Of a DNA stretch of 64,000 nucleotides, positions 1 through 11,887 are shown piece by piece. Under the pieces are notes generated by a model. That model was not told the origin of the DNA, ran no database searches, and saw only the letters and a list, made by a program, of their open reading frames with translations. This DNA is from Nymphaea colorata (Eukaryota > Streptophyta > Magnoliopsida > Nymphaeales > Nymphaeaceae), in contig NC_045146.1 in assembly GCF_008831285.2 (NCBI RefSeq), positions 6,770,972 to 6,834,971 of the forward strand. The letters are read 5' to 3'. A program made the translations under genes and the position numbers. How positions within the stretch are numbered: position 1 is the first letter of the stretch; every line of letters begins with the position of its first letter.

Positions 1-1088
1 TTATGGCCAATACATAATTTGCAATGGTCATTAGGAATGTGAATTTTTTTTTAAAAGAAAAACGTCTGGCCATTTGGAAGGGCCTTATATTTTCAACTTT
101 CATTGTTCTTTTTTTTTTTTTGAAATCTTACTCCCCTCCCACCACTGCCAACGGCCTGCCAGAATTTCACCGGAAGGAAGGGAAAGCCCCACCAGTTGGG
201 TGGAGGAAAGGGAGAGTGGCGACTTCTCCCCTCCCATCGCCGGAGTCTATGGGCTTCCCCTTTCCTCCGCCCATGATGGATGGAGGGCACAGGGTGCCGC
301 TGTGGCTGTTAGAGGACGAAGGATATATATATATATATATATATAAAGAGAGAGAGAAAGAGAAAGAGATGCACGATCGGACGGTCCATGTTTGATGTCT
401 CCTGATTTCCACTAAAATTATAGTCATCATTCGTTTTTATTATATATAGTCAAATCTTGCTTAGATTTCTCAGTTACAAAAGCCAACAAGCCAGTATCTA
501 GTAATTCGTAGATCATGTGAACTAGATATATGTAAAACGTCTGCATTTAGATTTCATTTTCTACATCTAAATAAGAGTCGCCAATGTAATCGAAGTGGAA
601 AACGGTCGCTTTCCACCAGTTCTAATTTAGATAAGTTCAGATCACCATAATAAAGTGCGCAATCCAATTCTATGCTGAACAAATACACAAAATAGCTGCC
701 AAAACCCATACAACCACGTTTTTTCTCTTTTCTTTTATAATGAGAGGAGTTGGAAAGGAAACCCAGAGATGAATACTGGTAGAAGTGCTTGTTTAAGTAT
801 ACTTTCCTGAAATTAGGTTTTATACGCATACTCTCAATTTAATTAGCAAAAAGGAGTCGAACCATGTCAGCCAACAATCTTCGCTGCTAAATCGACATCC
901 TTAAGTTATGCGTTCATAAATGCAAAGATTTATTGAAGACACCGAACAATCTACATTAGTTGAAACACAAATGTACGGGACAAGAGCCCGGGCCGATTTG
1001 ACTATATTGGTGGCAAACCAGATTCAATTTGGCAGCTAGCTAGCGTCATTGAAAAGTATATCTAGATGTCAAATTTATTTTTCAACTA

Positions 1089-1090
<2 letters not shown>
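1..1090. other. intergenic, no gene recognised
   Basis: There is a GC-richer patch at about 120-310 (CCCCTCCC and GGAGGG tracts), followed by a TA then GA microsatellite at 323-370. The rest is AT-rich. The open frames here overlap on both strands, have no family resemblance and read through the microsatellite, so none is called. Confidence 0.6.

Positions 1091-1091
<1 letters not shown>

Positions 1092-1178
<87 letters not shown>
1092..1178. repeat. (TA)n microsatellite
   Basis: Uninterrupted TA dinucleotide tract of almost 90 bases, the longest simple repeat in the window. It is self-complementary, so it can extrude cruciforms, and its length in the assembly may be inexact. Confidence 0.95.
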
Positions 1179-1185
<7 letters not shown>

Positions 1186-1689
1186 TAATCAAACCTGCAA
1201 CTTGGCCGACTTCCATTTTTTTGCTTGTCAGGTCGTGAAAGAAATATAAAGTGGTTCGTAAGGAGGTTGATGCAATGGTTTGGTTAGGCGCTACTTGGCG
1301 GTCAGTTTTCATTTTAAGCATAAGGGCAACTTTTTTTATTGTAAAAAGGGTTCACCAATGCACAAGTTAAAACATAATAAAGACAGAAAAACTGGAGCAG
1401 TAACCCAAACCTTATACTGATAAGAAGGTGGATGAAAACTTCGATTGGATAACAAATCTCTCTTACTCACTCCAAAAAAGACTCACACACACCGAATGGT
1501 GCTGAGTTGAAGACCTTGAGTTTAAGCTGGCCTGAACTTTCTTATAGTGCCGTTCTCATCAGATTCGGTGGTTTCTCTCACAGCCTCACTTGGAAAATTA
1601 AATATAGAAGGTAATGACTTTCGCCGGAAAGGCATTCTGCACTTACTGATTATAAATATGATCACGGTTTGACTCCTTGGGGGGGGGGG

Positions 1690-2480
1690 GGGGGAGAAGA
1701 ATGTGCTGAAAATATTCTTTCACCCCCCAACTATTTTGTACTACCAATTCGTAGTAGCTTTTTTGCTTGTTGTTCACATCTTCATCATTGCCTAACAATT
1801 CTATCAAAACTGTGTTTGGCATTTACTGTTCCTTGCATTTTATAATTACAATTTGACTCCTGTAAGAACAGAATGTGCCCAAAATATTCTTCTCCCCCGA
1901 CTACTTTGTACTGCCAGTTCCTTTACATTTTCATCATTGCGATTGCGTAACAGTTATTGAAGATCTTTTGGCATTTGTGACTACTTTGTTTTCATATTTG
2001 CAATTTCACTTTGAAAAGAACAAAAATATTATTTTCTCCAGCAAAGGAGGGGTGGGATGGAGGGGAGACTTAGATGGGAAGTTGGACACCTGTCATAGAG
2101 TATCACACATTCACCTTTTGTACCAAGAGATTTTCATTAAGCGACTTTTGTTTGAAAATTTATCTGTCAATTTGCAGGAAAATTTATTTGTCAATTACGT
2201 TGTCATGTATTTTGTATAATTTAAATTTACTCATGCAACAAGTAACAAGAATGTAATAGCGCTGAAAATATTCTTTCCCCTTAGCCATCTTGTACTATCA
2301 TCTGACACCTAGCTTTTTACGCTTGCTTTTTACAACTTGTCACTGGGTAACAATTGTAGAAAATATTTCTGCATGTACGTATTCCTGCATTTTATATTTG
2401 CTAATTGTCTCCTGTGAAGAGAGGAAGAATATGCTTAGCATATCCTTCTTCTCTCCCTCATCATTTCGTCCTGCGAGTTT
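1690..2480. repeat. diverged tandem array, about 5 units of roughly 180 bp
   Basis: The block AAAATATTCT followed by a C-rich run and then a CTACTTTGTACTRCCA-like stretch recurs at 1709, 1881, 2023 (degraded), 2265 and about 2438 (degraded). Each copy is followed by a TTCATCATTGC / GTAACAATT block, a GCATTTTATATTTG block and a TCCTGTGAAGA block in the same order. Anchor spacings are 172, 142, 242 and 173 bases, so the units are strongly diverged with indels. A poly-G run of about 16 (1679-1694) starts the array. No coding frame is conserved between units. It is probably an old local satellite or a decayed tandem duplication. Confidence 0.7.
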
Positions 2481-2489
2481 GTAGGTCTT

Positions 2490-3090
2490 TATGTTTCTTT
2501 TCTATGCATCGCTTCAAGGGAAAAAGACTAGGCGCAGGGACATCAGAAAAAGTGGACGCATGTCGGCAAGTGGTTATTTTACTCCAGATCGACATGCATC
2601 TCTTTTTTTTCGTAATGAAGCAGAGGGGAGCATAAATCTCTATTTGTTTAGAGAAAAACAGAAAAGTTAAAGATATTTTTTTTAGTGATTATGTGTTTAT
2701 TTTTCATCAGAAAACATAACGCCGAAAAATCTGATTTATTCTAAAAAAGGTTGCATGGTAAATAAAGATGTATATATTTTCATGATATTTTGATAAATTA
2801 CATTTTTATTATGAAATAACAGTAGGAAAATAAAGAAATTCAAGAATTTTTCTGTTTAATTATTTAGAACCTTCGGAATCATATTTACTTAAAAACTATA
2901 AGAAAGCTGTACTAGAACTTACAAGAAATTGCCATTATATTTTTATATGCATACACATCTCATGAACTGCAAATAAAAATCTATATAGCTAGGTGATCAT
3001 CTAATTCTTTATGAGAATGCTATAGGGATGCTGCAATGTACTGATATGCCGTATTCATGTCATTGTCTATTTGATCATTTACATACATAT
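2490..3090. other. AT-rich intergenic, nothing recognised
   Basis: AT-rich sequence with many short poly-A and poly-T runs. No conserved frame, RNA gene or transposon terminus was seen. Confidence 0.5.
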
Positions 3091-3093
3091 TTA

Positions 3094-3249
3094 AGGTTGT
3101 TTGGAAATTTAAACAATTTGTTATTGTTTCATGAATCTACCTTAAAAATTGAGGTAGATTCATAAAACACTATATTGTATTATTTAATGAGTCTAATTTT
3201 TAGGATAGTTTCATATAACAACAAACCACCACTTTTGCCAAATAGCTCT
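3094..3249. mobile_element. Tourist-like MITE candidate
   Basis: The stretch is bounded on both sides by TTA (3091-3093 and 3250-3252), the target preference of PIF/Harbinger elements. The ends are partly inverted: left AGGTTGTTTGG against right (reverse complement) AGAGCTATTTGG. Inside is a clear hairpin, ATGAATCTACCTTAA facing TTGAGGTAGATTCAT. The length of about 156 bp fits a Tourist MITE. The terminal repeats are imperfect, so the family assignment is tentative. Confidence 0.5.
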
Positions 3250-3252
3250 TTA

Positions 3253-4302
3253 GGGGACTTTCAATACTAGGGAGTCCTTTCATGAATGAATTGTTTCACA
3301 GGCACGGTAGAGGCATTCAAGCAAAAGTAGCTAAGTTTTCGTGGTAATTGGTGTTAATAGAAGATCAGGGTTGAACCGTTTATAGAGAGGGACATTTTTG
3401 CTTTTGGAAAAGTTACGCTTTAATTTCCACTTTTGTCCTTCTAGGATAGGGGGTCTTACCATCAGTAGTAATTTCCCCATCTCCAGCCCTTGGTACACAG
3501 TCCCGCTATTAGAAGCCTTACAATATAACACACTCTATTCTGGTTGACCCCTTTTTTCAAATTTATACTTCATTCACAATGCGAAGCCATATTGTTGCTA
3601 CCGTATTTCAAGTTACCTGCTTACTATTATTTTGCATCGTTTAATCTCTAGTTCCATGATATGTCGGATAATTGAATCATGCAATCCATGATTGTAGTGT
3701 GACCCTAGGTGGAATGTAGTTTAAATTTGAATACAGTTAAATCAGAAATTCAATATTCAAATGATTAATCAAGTAACCTTATTTGAGTTCATATAATGAT
3801 GCAATGATTGACCTAAAAATCCAATCGAAGTTCAAATTAGCTAAAATTGTAGCTCTACAACAAAAGTTCATTTTTTGTGTGCTTCTCTTCTTTCTATTCT
3901 TGTCATTTTTTAATATTTTTTTGAAGTATAAAATGTGAGACTTGTGCATTCTCGAATTTCTTATCCATAGGTATCATTTGCATTCTTTTGGATGAACACA
4001 CAAGACCTGCATTACAGGAATTACTTAAGATTTTTAACAGCCTTGTAATTAGCAATGTGAGAAAAAATTCCTAAAAGATATGGGTGCTATATGACCAGCA
4101 TCTAATAGTGTTTGTAGCTTAGCTGCTCATTTATATGTATTGTTTTTGTTTCATCACGATTCTGCAGTCCAAGATGAATGTAGAAAGTATTGAACTCAAG
4201 TTGGTTCTCCAATCAAGAGCACTATTTGAGATGATTGCAAATTTCAAAGACGTTTTTTTTTTTAAATTTTGCCAAGAGTTATACTCATTCTCTTGAGAAT
4301 TG

Positions 4303-4341
<39 letters not shown>

Positions 4342-5500
4342 CCACTTCTTGAGTTTGTGACCTGTTAAGATTTAATGGAACAAGTGGGTACATCTCAAAC
4401 TAGAAAAGATTCATTGCATGTGCAAGAAAAATCAAGAGGTGCCAGCAGCAACTGACAAAACAAGGAACTTGGTTGGTTGCTTTCTATCTCTAGATTTGGT
4501 ATGTAAGGTTGTGAGGGAAGAAGAGGGGCTGAAATTGGGAAGAAGCTGGGTGTGAATGGGACTGCAGCCAAGCCCTTGTTGGGAGTTAAGCTAAGCATTT
4601 TCCTCATCCTCCAGATTCAGAAACACAACTTTCAAAAACACTTAATTTTTTCTTAAAAAATTGTGAGATGAGAAAAATATGTCCAGAGAAAGAGAGAGAA
4701 GATGATGCTTGTGACCACCACCCCTCCCCATATGCTCTTTCTTATTGGCCATTTGGGCTTCAAAGAACTTTAGTCAATATTTATAGTTCTACAATTTGCT
4801 CTTTTGCTTAGTCAGCTAATTGTTGGGATTCTTACCCAACCTTATAAGTATGCACCTCCCTCCTTGTCATGTATTGGCTCCTTCTTTCCTCTAATGTCCC
4901 TCAAAGGCTGCTTCACTCGACACCTAACAAAATTGTTTCCTTGCTATTTACTCATATTTAATGCCCCAATGTGAGGTCAATTTATTCCATATTTAACAGG
5001 CCTAGGGTCTAGTCAACCCATAGTTCACTCTTTGAAGATTTGCTCATGCCTGGGTCTGAGCAGGTTACACTAAACCATCTAGGCATTGTAAAGTCTGATC
5101 TAATAAATCTAATTAAGATTACATTTATTTAACTATCATTAAGTTCTAGTGTATTCAGATTCTTACACTTTAACTATTACTCAGATTCTTGTTCAGCATG
5201 AGCATTTCTCATTTACTACATGGTCTTTTCCACGGGTTAACAAAGCCATTGACTTAGGGTTTCTGACTAGGAACCGAGGCTATAGCTCATTCAACAAAAA
5301 AATGTATAATGAGTCATCCACATCTGTTTGCACCTAAAATAAACCTAGTTTGAAACAAGATGCTTGTTTCTAACATACTTTTTTTTTTGTTAATATAGAG
5401 TTTTATGATATAGTCAATTTGGTTTGTTGCCATCATCTATTGTTGGGCTCCTGATTACTTTTATTAGTTAGGTAGTATATAATAAAGAAAAGTGATTGTT
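3253..5500. other. intergenic, no gene recognised
   Basis: This contains a (TA)9-(GA)10 compound microsatellite at 4303-4340. The - strand of about 4395-4740 is less AT-rich and has a CT-rich leader followed by a 70-codon frame, which could be the 5' part of an unrecognised transcript. I see no domain or signal peptide, so it is not called a gene. The left terminus of the downstream CACTA element should lie here or be lost. I could not find a convincing CACTA-type end. Confidence 0.5.
4303..4340. repeat. (TA)n(GA)n compound microsatellite
   Basis: Nine TA units directly followed by ten GA units. Confidence 0.95.
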
Positions 5501-5504
5501 GAAG

Positions 5505-8500
5505 ATGAAAGATCAATGTTGGATCCATAAAGATAGGTAACTATTTTTTTTCTACAATATATGATTTTGTAATTAAGTTTAAGATCTATTATAAATATAT
5601 TTTTCTTTTCAGAACAAGCCTTGAAATGGATTTGAATATTTCATCAATTTCGTCATGACAAACAATGTAGTAGTTGAAGGAAAAATAAGATGTCCTTGTA
5701 AAAAATGCAACAATTGTTTATATCAATCAACAAGAGATGCTTTTGATCATATGATATGCTTCAGTTTTGTCCAAATCTATACATGTTGGCATTATCATGG
5801 TGAGTCAATGTTGCGACAACAAAGTGAGCATGATGAGACTATAGAAGGTGATGAAGATAGCATGGATGAGTTGATTACAGATGCATTTAGAGTATATTCA
5901 TAAGATATAACTGATAGATATGCAGATGAAAGTTTGCAAACGATGAATATGCACATATGCTCCATGATGCTAAACAAGAACTATATCCTCGGTGTAAAAA
6001 AGTTTTGCAGTTATCTTTTAGTATTTGGTTATATCACATAAAATGTATACGTAGATGGAGCAATAAATCATTTGATATGCTATTAGAGTTGTTAGAAAAA
6101 GCATTTCCTAAGGGTGTGCAACTATGAATGCCATATTATGAAATGAAAAATGATATTTCGAGTATTAGGTACCACTTGTGAAAAAATAGATGCATGTTCT
6201 CAAAATTGTATGTTGTTTTAGAAAGAATTAGTTGGTAAAGATAAGTGTGATGTCTGTGGTGCTTCAAGATGGAGAGAAGATGTAGAACAAAGAAACAATA
6301 CTGTTGGTGGAACATCAAGTAAAGCTCAAAAAATTGCAGCCAAAACATTACACCACTTTCCATTAATACCAACGCTTCAAAGGTTATATATATCTTCAAA
6401 AACTGCTTCAGAAATGACATGACATGACGAAAGGCGTGTGAAAGATGACATACTAAGACATTGTGCTGAAACATTAGCTTGGAGAACATTTGATAAATTA
6501 CATTCATCTTTTGCATTGGATAGTCACAATGTTTGACTCGATTGGCAAGTGATCGTTTCAACTCTTATCGTATTTTGAGCACGTCATATAGTATCTATCC
6601 AGTCGGTATTGTATATAATATGCCAACATGGATTTGTATAAAGAAGTCTTACATGATTTTTTCTTCGCTAATTTCTAAACTAACTTCTCCTAAAGAGAAA
6701 ATAGATGTTTATTTGCACTCTCTAATTGACGAGTTGAAATTATTGTGAGATGTGGTGTAAAAACATATGATGCAAACAAAAATCAACGTTTTCAAATGTA
6801 TGCAGTTTTGTTGTGGACAATAAATGATTTTTCAGCTTATGCTGATTTATCATGGAATACAAAAAGAAAGTTGCCATGTCCTATTTGTCAAAAAGACACA
6901 GTCTTAGCGTTTGAAAAATAATAATAATAAAGAATGCTACATGGGTCAGCGAAGATTTTTGCCTGCACATCATACATACAGACTGGACAAACGTTTTAAT
7001 GAGACTATAGAATTGAGATGTGCTCCTCAACCTATTTCTGAAATTGATGCACTAGAAGAAGTATGTTATGGACAACTGTTGTATAATTGAAAAAAGAAAA
7101 GTATATTTTTTACTTTTTCGTATTGAAAACACAATTTATTATGTCCCAACATAGACATAATACATAAAAAAAACGTATGCGACAACATAATTGGTACATT
7201 ATTGAATCTAGAAGGGAAGACGAAAGGATCACTACAATTCATCCATAAACATGTCAAGAAATTGGTAAGATCTTATTGCATGCTGCATGTTTTACTATGA
7301 GTAGAAAAGAAAAGGGTATATTTTGCGAAGTTTTAAAGAATTTGAAAGTTTCATATATTTCAAGATGTGTACAGCCAAAGAGCTATAAGATCTCAGGGTT
7401 AAAAAGTCATGATTTTCATATGTTAATTCATTAATTCCATCCATTAGCCATACAAAGATGTTTACCTAGAAAGGTAAGCACGGTGTTGATTGAGTTGTGC
7501 AAATTTTTTTTAAAGGGTTATGTACCAGAGTTGAAAAAGATTGAAGCATTTGGAGGAGAAAATTATATAGACATTGTGTTGTATGAAAAAAGTTTTTCTG
7601 CCAACATTATTTGATATTATGATTCACTTACCTATTCATTTAGCTCATGAAGTTCAACTAGGTGGTGTTGTACAATATCATTGGATGTATCCAATCAAAA
7701 GGTATGATCAAACATACTATTTTTTTCAAGCATTTAAATTTTTTGTTGGCATGTAGATACTAATTTCTTACAATGATTTTCCTATTTAAGATATTTATGA
7801 AAGCTCAAATCTTATGTGCGAAATAAAAGTAAACCAGAATGATCTATTGTTGAAGGATACTGGCTGAAGAAAGCATGCCTTTTTGCTCTATGTATTTAAG
7901 TGGCATCGAAACATGCTTTAATAGACATGAAAGAAACTATGAAGAAATTGGATCAACCTTGCAAAGGTCAGTTTGGGAGCATATGAATTGACTACTATGG
8001 ACAACCAAATCCTCAAACAAGTGCACACATATATATTATTGAATCATCCCTTGGTGGCACCATACATTCAATGAGATATTAATTTAAGAAATTAACTACT
8101 TTAAAATGATTAAACAAATTTATTTTACTAATAACTTGGTTTGTCAATAGGTAACAAATAGACTTGTTGAGAAGATGATACTACAGAAGATGATACTTTT
8201 AGAATTTATTTGTGCATGTTCATTTAACTTGTCATTTATTTGGAAAAGATCGTCAGTTATGCCAAAGGGGTACAAGCCAACAAATGGATGACAAACTTAT
8301 TCTGGCTCTCCGAATATCCTCAAAAGGTAGTGAAAAAATATAATGGTTTTGTCATAAATAGATTTATATTTTATACATTTGAAAGAAAATGGAAGAGAAA
8401 AACTCAAAATAGCGATATTGTTGTCATTGTACAAACTTCTAGTTTTTCTATTGCAAGAGACAAAACTTCAATTATTGGTGAAGTTACCTACTATAGTGTT

Positions 8501-8950
8501 ATTGAAGATATCTTTGAAGTTGATTATCATAGAGATTTGAGGTTTGTTTTATTTAAGTGTAGATAGTTTGATGTTTTAAGTTCACATTCTAAAGGCTTGA
8601 AGAACGATGAGTTCGGTTTTGTTCTTGTAAACTTGAAACATACATGTACAGATGATGAACCGTTTGTGCTTGCATTTCAAGTTGAGAAGGTTTTCTATGT
8701 AAAAGATCTTGTTGGTGCAAATTGGCAAGTAGTTGTAAAAGTGAGACCTTGGGACTTGTTTGACATGCAAAGTGAACATACTATGTCAATTGAATTGATC
8801 GGCAAAGTAAATCTGCTTCCTTGGGATAGTGAATTTTATGACCTTAAATTGTCAGAGACAGTTGATGATGTTGTTTCTTGGGCTCGGTCAGATGTGTCGG
8901 CTTTGTCTGTTAGCACATCATCTACACTTTATTGTGGTGACAAAGAACTA
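5505..8950 (+). pseudogene. CACTA (En/Spm) transposase remnant, TNP2-type
   Basis: This is a decayed copy of the plant CACTA transposase. A likely first exon (5505-5536, MKDQCWIHKDR) ends at a GT, and the next begins after a polypyrimidine-AG at 5611. Domain remnants then follow in the family order. The transposase-associated zinc domain lies at about 5630-5810, with RCPCKKCNN and WHYHGES. The TNP2 core (Transposase_21) spans about 6230-7250, with CDVCGASRW, LASDRFNSY, PCPICQKDT, RRFLPAHHTYR and NVCDNIIGTLLNLEGKTKD split across frames. DUF4218 lies at about 7560-7870 (SANIIYDIMIHLPIHLAHEV, WMYPIKR, LKSYVRNKSKPE). DUF4216 lies at about 8240-8790 (DIFEVDYHRDLRFVLFK, KNDEFGFVLVNL, DEPFVLAFQVEKVFYVKD). 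At least a dozen stops and frameshifts make it non-functional. The + strand order agrees with the subterminal repeats downstream. Confidence 0.9.
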
Positions 8951-8996
8951 TAAAAAATGTAACATTTTCAAAGTGTAACATCTTGTATCAATGGTT

Positions 8997-9630
8997 ATAA
9001 ACATATTTAGCTTGGAAGGATAACCACTTAGGGTGACTTAACGGGACTTTCTATCATAGAACGAGATAAACATCCGAAACTTCAAAATTAAACTGTTCAT
9101 ATTTATTCTGCCAATAATATTATCTTGCCATCATACATCTCCTAGACCTAAACTCAAATTTTTGTTCAATAAATGGGTTTAGGCATGAACCTACCTTTCC
9201 TATCTCAAAATAGTTCATATTTTTACCATAATAAACTTCCTAAGCTTGGTTAGACATGTGGTCCTATATATATCTTTATCACGGCTCAAAAGTACGTCAT
9301 AATTCAAGGTTATATATTTAACATAAAATGAACATCAAACTACTTCAGGAAAGATATTAGTTTCCAATAAATAACTAGTAGTCTTATCATTTAACTGTTT
9401 TGTTAACCTTTGCAAAAAATGTAGCTACCAATGTAACTGATAAGTTCATTGGTCAAGTTCAAGCACATTATTGAACAACAATTAATGGGTTTTACAGGTT
9501 CAACTATAAAATATATAAGATTGCAAGATCAAGCATGGTTTTACGTTCTTAAGCAGTCATTTGAAATGATCACAAGTAAAACAAGTTAAGCCACCCTAAG
9601 TGGGCAGCCTTCCAGGCTAAATCTGCTTAT
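8997..9630. mobile_element. non-autonomous element with long terminal inverted repeats
   Basis: The left arm (8997-9042, containing TTTAGCTTGGAAGG and CCACTTAGGGTGACTTAAC) is the inverted match of the right arm (9585-9630, containing GTTAAGCCACCCTAAGTGG and CCTTCCAGGCTAAA). The arms agree at most positions over about 46 bases. The 540-bp interior has no coding frame. Long arms suggest a Mutator-like non-autonomous element, but I could not find the expected 9-bp target duplication. It sits between the CACTA coding remnant and the CACTA subterminal repeats, so it may be nested in that element or be part of it. Confidence 0.6.
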
Positions 9631-9844
9631 TTAGTTGAAAAACAAGGAAAAAGGCATAGCAGCACATATTGATTATTCTCGTGATATATTATTGATTTAT
9701 GGTATGTTCAAATGTGTTCCCTGTATTGCCCTTTTCCCTCTAGATTTCATATGTTTAGCTTGACTTTTTTTCATAGTTGCATGTATTTAAGGATTAGTGA
9801 TTTTGTGCATGTGTATTAGCAAATATCAATAATTTCTTTTACAG

Positions 9845-9921
9845 GATTTTGGGTGAGAAATTTCCATTCGCACAACAAAACCTGAAAGGGGATGCTGATG
9901 ACAAAGCAGTTAGGATCCAAT
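9845..9921 (+). other. exon-like fragment inside the CACTA element
   Basis: A 77-base open segment is bounded by a pyrimidine-rich acceptor (TTTCTTTTACAG) and a good donor (GTATGT). It encodes, in the phase without stops, ILGEKFPFAQQNLKGDADDK and a few further residues. I do not recognise the family. Plant CACTA elements often carry captured host exons, and the position between transposase and right end fits that. It could equally be a chance open stretch. Confidence 0.35.
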
Positions 9922-10756
9922 GTATGTTTCCCTTTAATAACTTTTGTATCATTTGTTTGGGGGCTGTATAATTAGTAAGTCAAGCATATTGTTGTGATAA
10001 TTAAGTGTTGTGTATTAGTTATGAGGCGCATCATAGTACCATGAGTTGATTCTTGAATGACGTATTTTTGCTAGTCAGATTGCACCCTTGTTTTGCTTAG
10101 AGTTAGTTTTTGGATGCAAGTTATTGTTCCTTTCATAAGACCAGCTTTCTACTTCACCATGTTAGAAAAATTCCAATAGGATGAGACCATATTGATAAAA
10201 TTGCATCTTTATTGTATGGCTTACTAGCTTAGATCGTCGGATATTCATGATGTTTAAGTTGTCTTTAGTTTTCTTATTTGATCTTTTTGAACAATGGACA
10301 CTCCAATTTGCTTTTCGTTGGTTGTCTTCTCAAACACTAGCATAAATCAAGAGCATCCAAACTTAGGATACATGTGTCTTAATAATTGACTTCATGAACC
10401 CCCTGTCTCTCCCTATCTCTCTGCTTTCTCTATTTTCTGTCATTTGCATCCTTCCTGTTTGGTAGAGTGATCATATGTGCTTAGTAACAGACCATGAAAT
10501 CATCATATGCAGATCACTCGTAGTTGTGCGTCGAAACAGTGTGAGCACCACCCATGCAATCTGCCTATCACCAAGCAAGTGAACCACTGTCACTTTCATG
10601 AAGGTTTGCATGGACAGCAGTACATGTCCGAACCACTGTCAAGCCCTTTTTGCGCGCTTTTTCTGTTTTGGCAGCCATGTGATCATGACCTATATACTCT
10701 CTTAATATGTACATGTAATAAGTTGTGGAAAGCTCATCGATTTATTTATTAAAAAA

Positions 10757-11060
10757 TTAGTAACGCACATTTTTGTTGCTAATTAGAGATTCAGTAACGC
10801 ATTCTCTCGTTAGAAAATGTCTGACATTTTCAACAAAAATATTCGTCACTAAAGCCTACTTTGATCCCAAACTGACGTATAGAAACTACTAATTTGCAAC
10901 GTATATTTTCGTTGTTGTATATATTTAATAGCGAAAGCGTTTCATTGTTGGTACTTGATAATTATTAAGAAAGATCATTTTTGTTGCTAATGGTTTCAGT
11001 GTCGTGACTTTTAGTAACAGATTTTGTCACGCAGCATTTTCGTTGGTAAAAGTCTTCAAT
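10757..11060. repeat. CACTA subterminal repeats
   Basis: Short degenerate repeats of the type AGTAACG-(A/T-rich)-TTTTCGTTGCTAA occur about six times in both orientations: near 10757, 10792, 10832, 10888, 10974 and 11013-11050. Arrays like this, next to the terminus, bind the TNPA-type protein in En/Spm elements. The spacing and motif (GTAACG / CGTCACTAA) match what is usual for plant CACTA ends. Confidence 0.7.
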
Positions 11061-11089
11061 CATGAAAATGCTGCATTATTAAAGGTTGA

Positions 11090-11102
11090 TTCTCTTGAAG
11101 TG
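11090..11102 (+). repeat. probable right terminus of the CACTA element
   Basis: TTCTCTTGAAGTG reads on the - strand as CACTTCAAGAGAA, a variant of the CACTA(CA)AGAA terminal inverted repeat. It lies just outside the subterminal repeats, and unrelated copia-derived sequence begins immediately after it. No left partner was found, so the element may have lost its left end. Confidence 0.55.
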
Positions 11103-11490
11103 ACTGTTCTTGCACGACAATGGGTTATTAGGCATATTGATACTAAAATGCCTTTAATCATGTCTTTCATGACAAACTAGTTTACAAGGAATGACCACAT
11201 AGGTCTGTTGATGAGCAATACCCTAATCATGTTTGTTGATTAAATCCAGCACTTTATGGTCTCAACCAGTCTTCAAAAAAGCCGTTTGGTTATTTTCCGC
11301 CCTTCTCTGTCAGATTGGCTTCACAACTTGTCATGCCAATTCTTCCTTATTTACTTGGAAAACTACTCAATGGCATGATATATATCTTTCTCTAAGTCGA
11401 TGATATTAACGTTACTAGAAGCACATCCATTCTTATGCAAGAAATTAATTCACGAATTAGCAAGGAATTCACTATGAAGGGAGTTGGAGA
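11103..11490 (+). pseudogene. truncated Ty1/copia reverse transcriptase fragment
   Basis: Copia RT motifs occur in order but in shifting frames: ARQWVIRHIDTK (palm start, equal to the QLDVNNAFLHG region), ALYGLNQS (ALYGLKQA), QIGFTTCHANSSLFTWK, VDDINVTRS (the YVDDIIVTG catalytic motif) and ISKEFTMKGVG. Only the RT core is left, with stops and at least three frameshifts and no LTRs nearby. It begins exactly where the CACTA right end stops, so the CACTA element probably landed in an older copia relic. Confidence 0.8.
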
Positions 11491-11865
11491 TGAGGATGGA
11501 AAGTATATCTCTCCACCTAATGTTTGTAACAGTGGCACAGCTGCCACCAAGCATGAAGACATTCAGATTGTAACTATGAAAGCATGACTTGGTGGAAATT
11601 TTGAGACCTAACCATGGACATAGACGTTACTGCTAGACCACGTCAAAATTTCCCCTTCTTAACTATTTTCAGTTTAAAAGCATAAATAGTGTCTTCAATC
11701 CGGAGGTCAATGAATTCTCTTTTTAGAAAGGTGGAGAGGGAAAATATGCCAAAAGCCAACAGTTGCCAATTGAGAAGAAGAAAGGCCGGGAGAAGGCTTC
11801 TCCTGGTGCTCTTGGATGCCATTGTGTGATCTCTTTTGAAGAGCAGTGGGTGTTAAGAGCAAACG
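11491..11865. other. intergenic, nothing recognised
   Basis: Sequence after the copia fragment without a supported frame, possibly more of its untranslatable remains. Confidence 0.4.
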
Positions 11866-11887
11866 CCCAGCCCTTTTGTTCTGTTTA

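Noticed and set aside
4343-4356. CACTTCTTGAGTTT as the left CACTA terminus
   Set aside because: It only loosely resembles the right end, and no subterminal repeats lie beside it.
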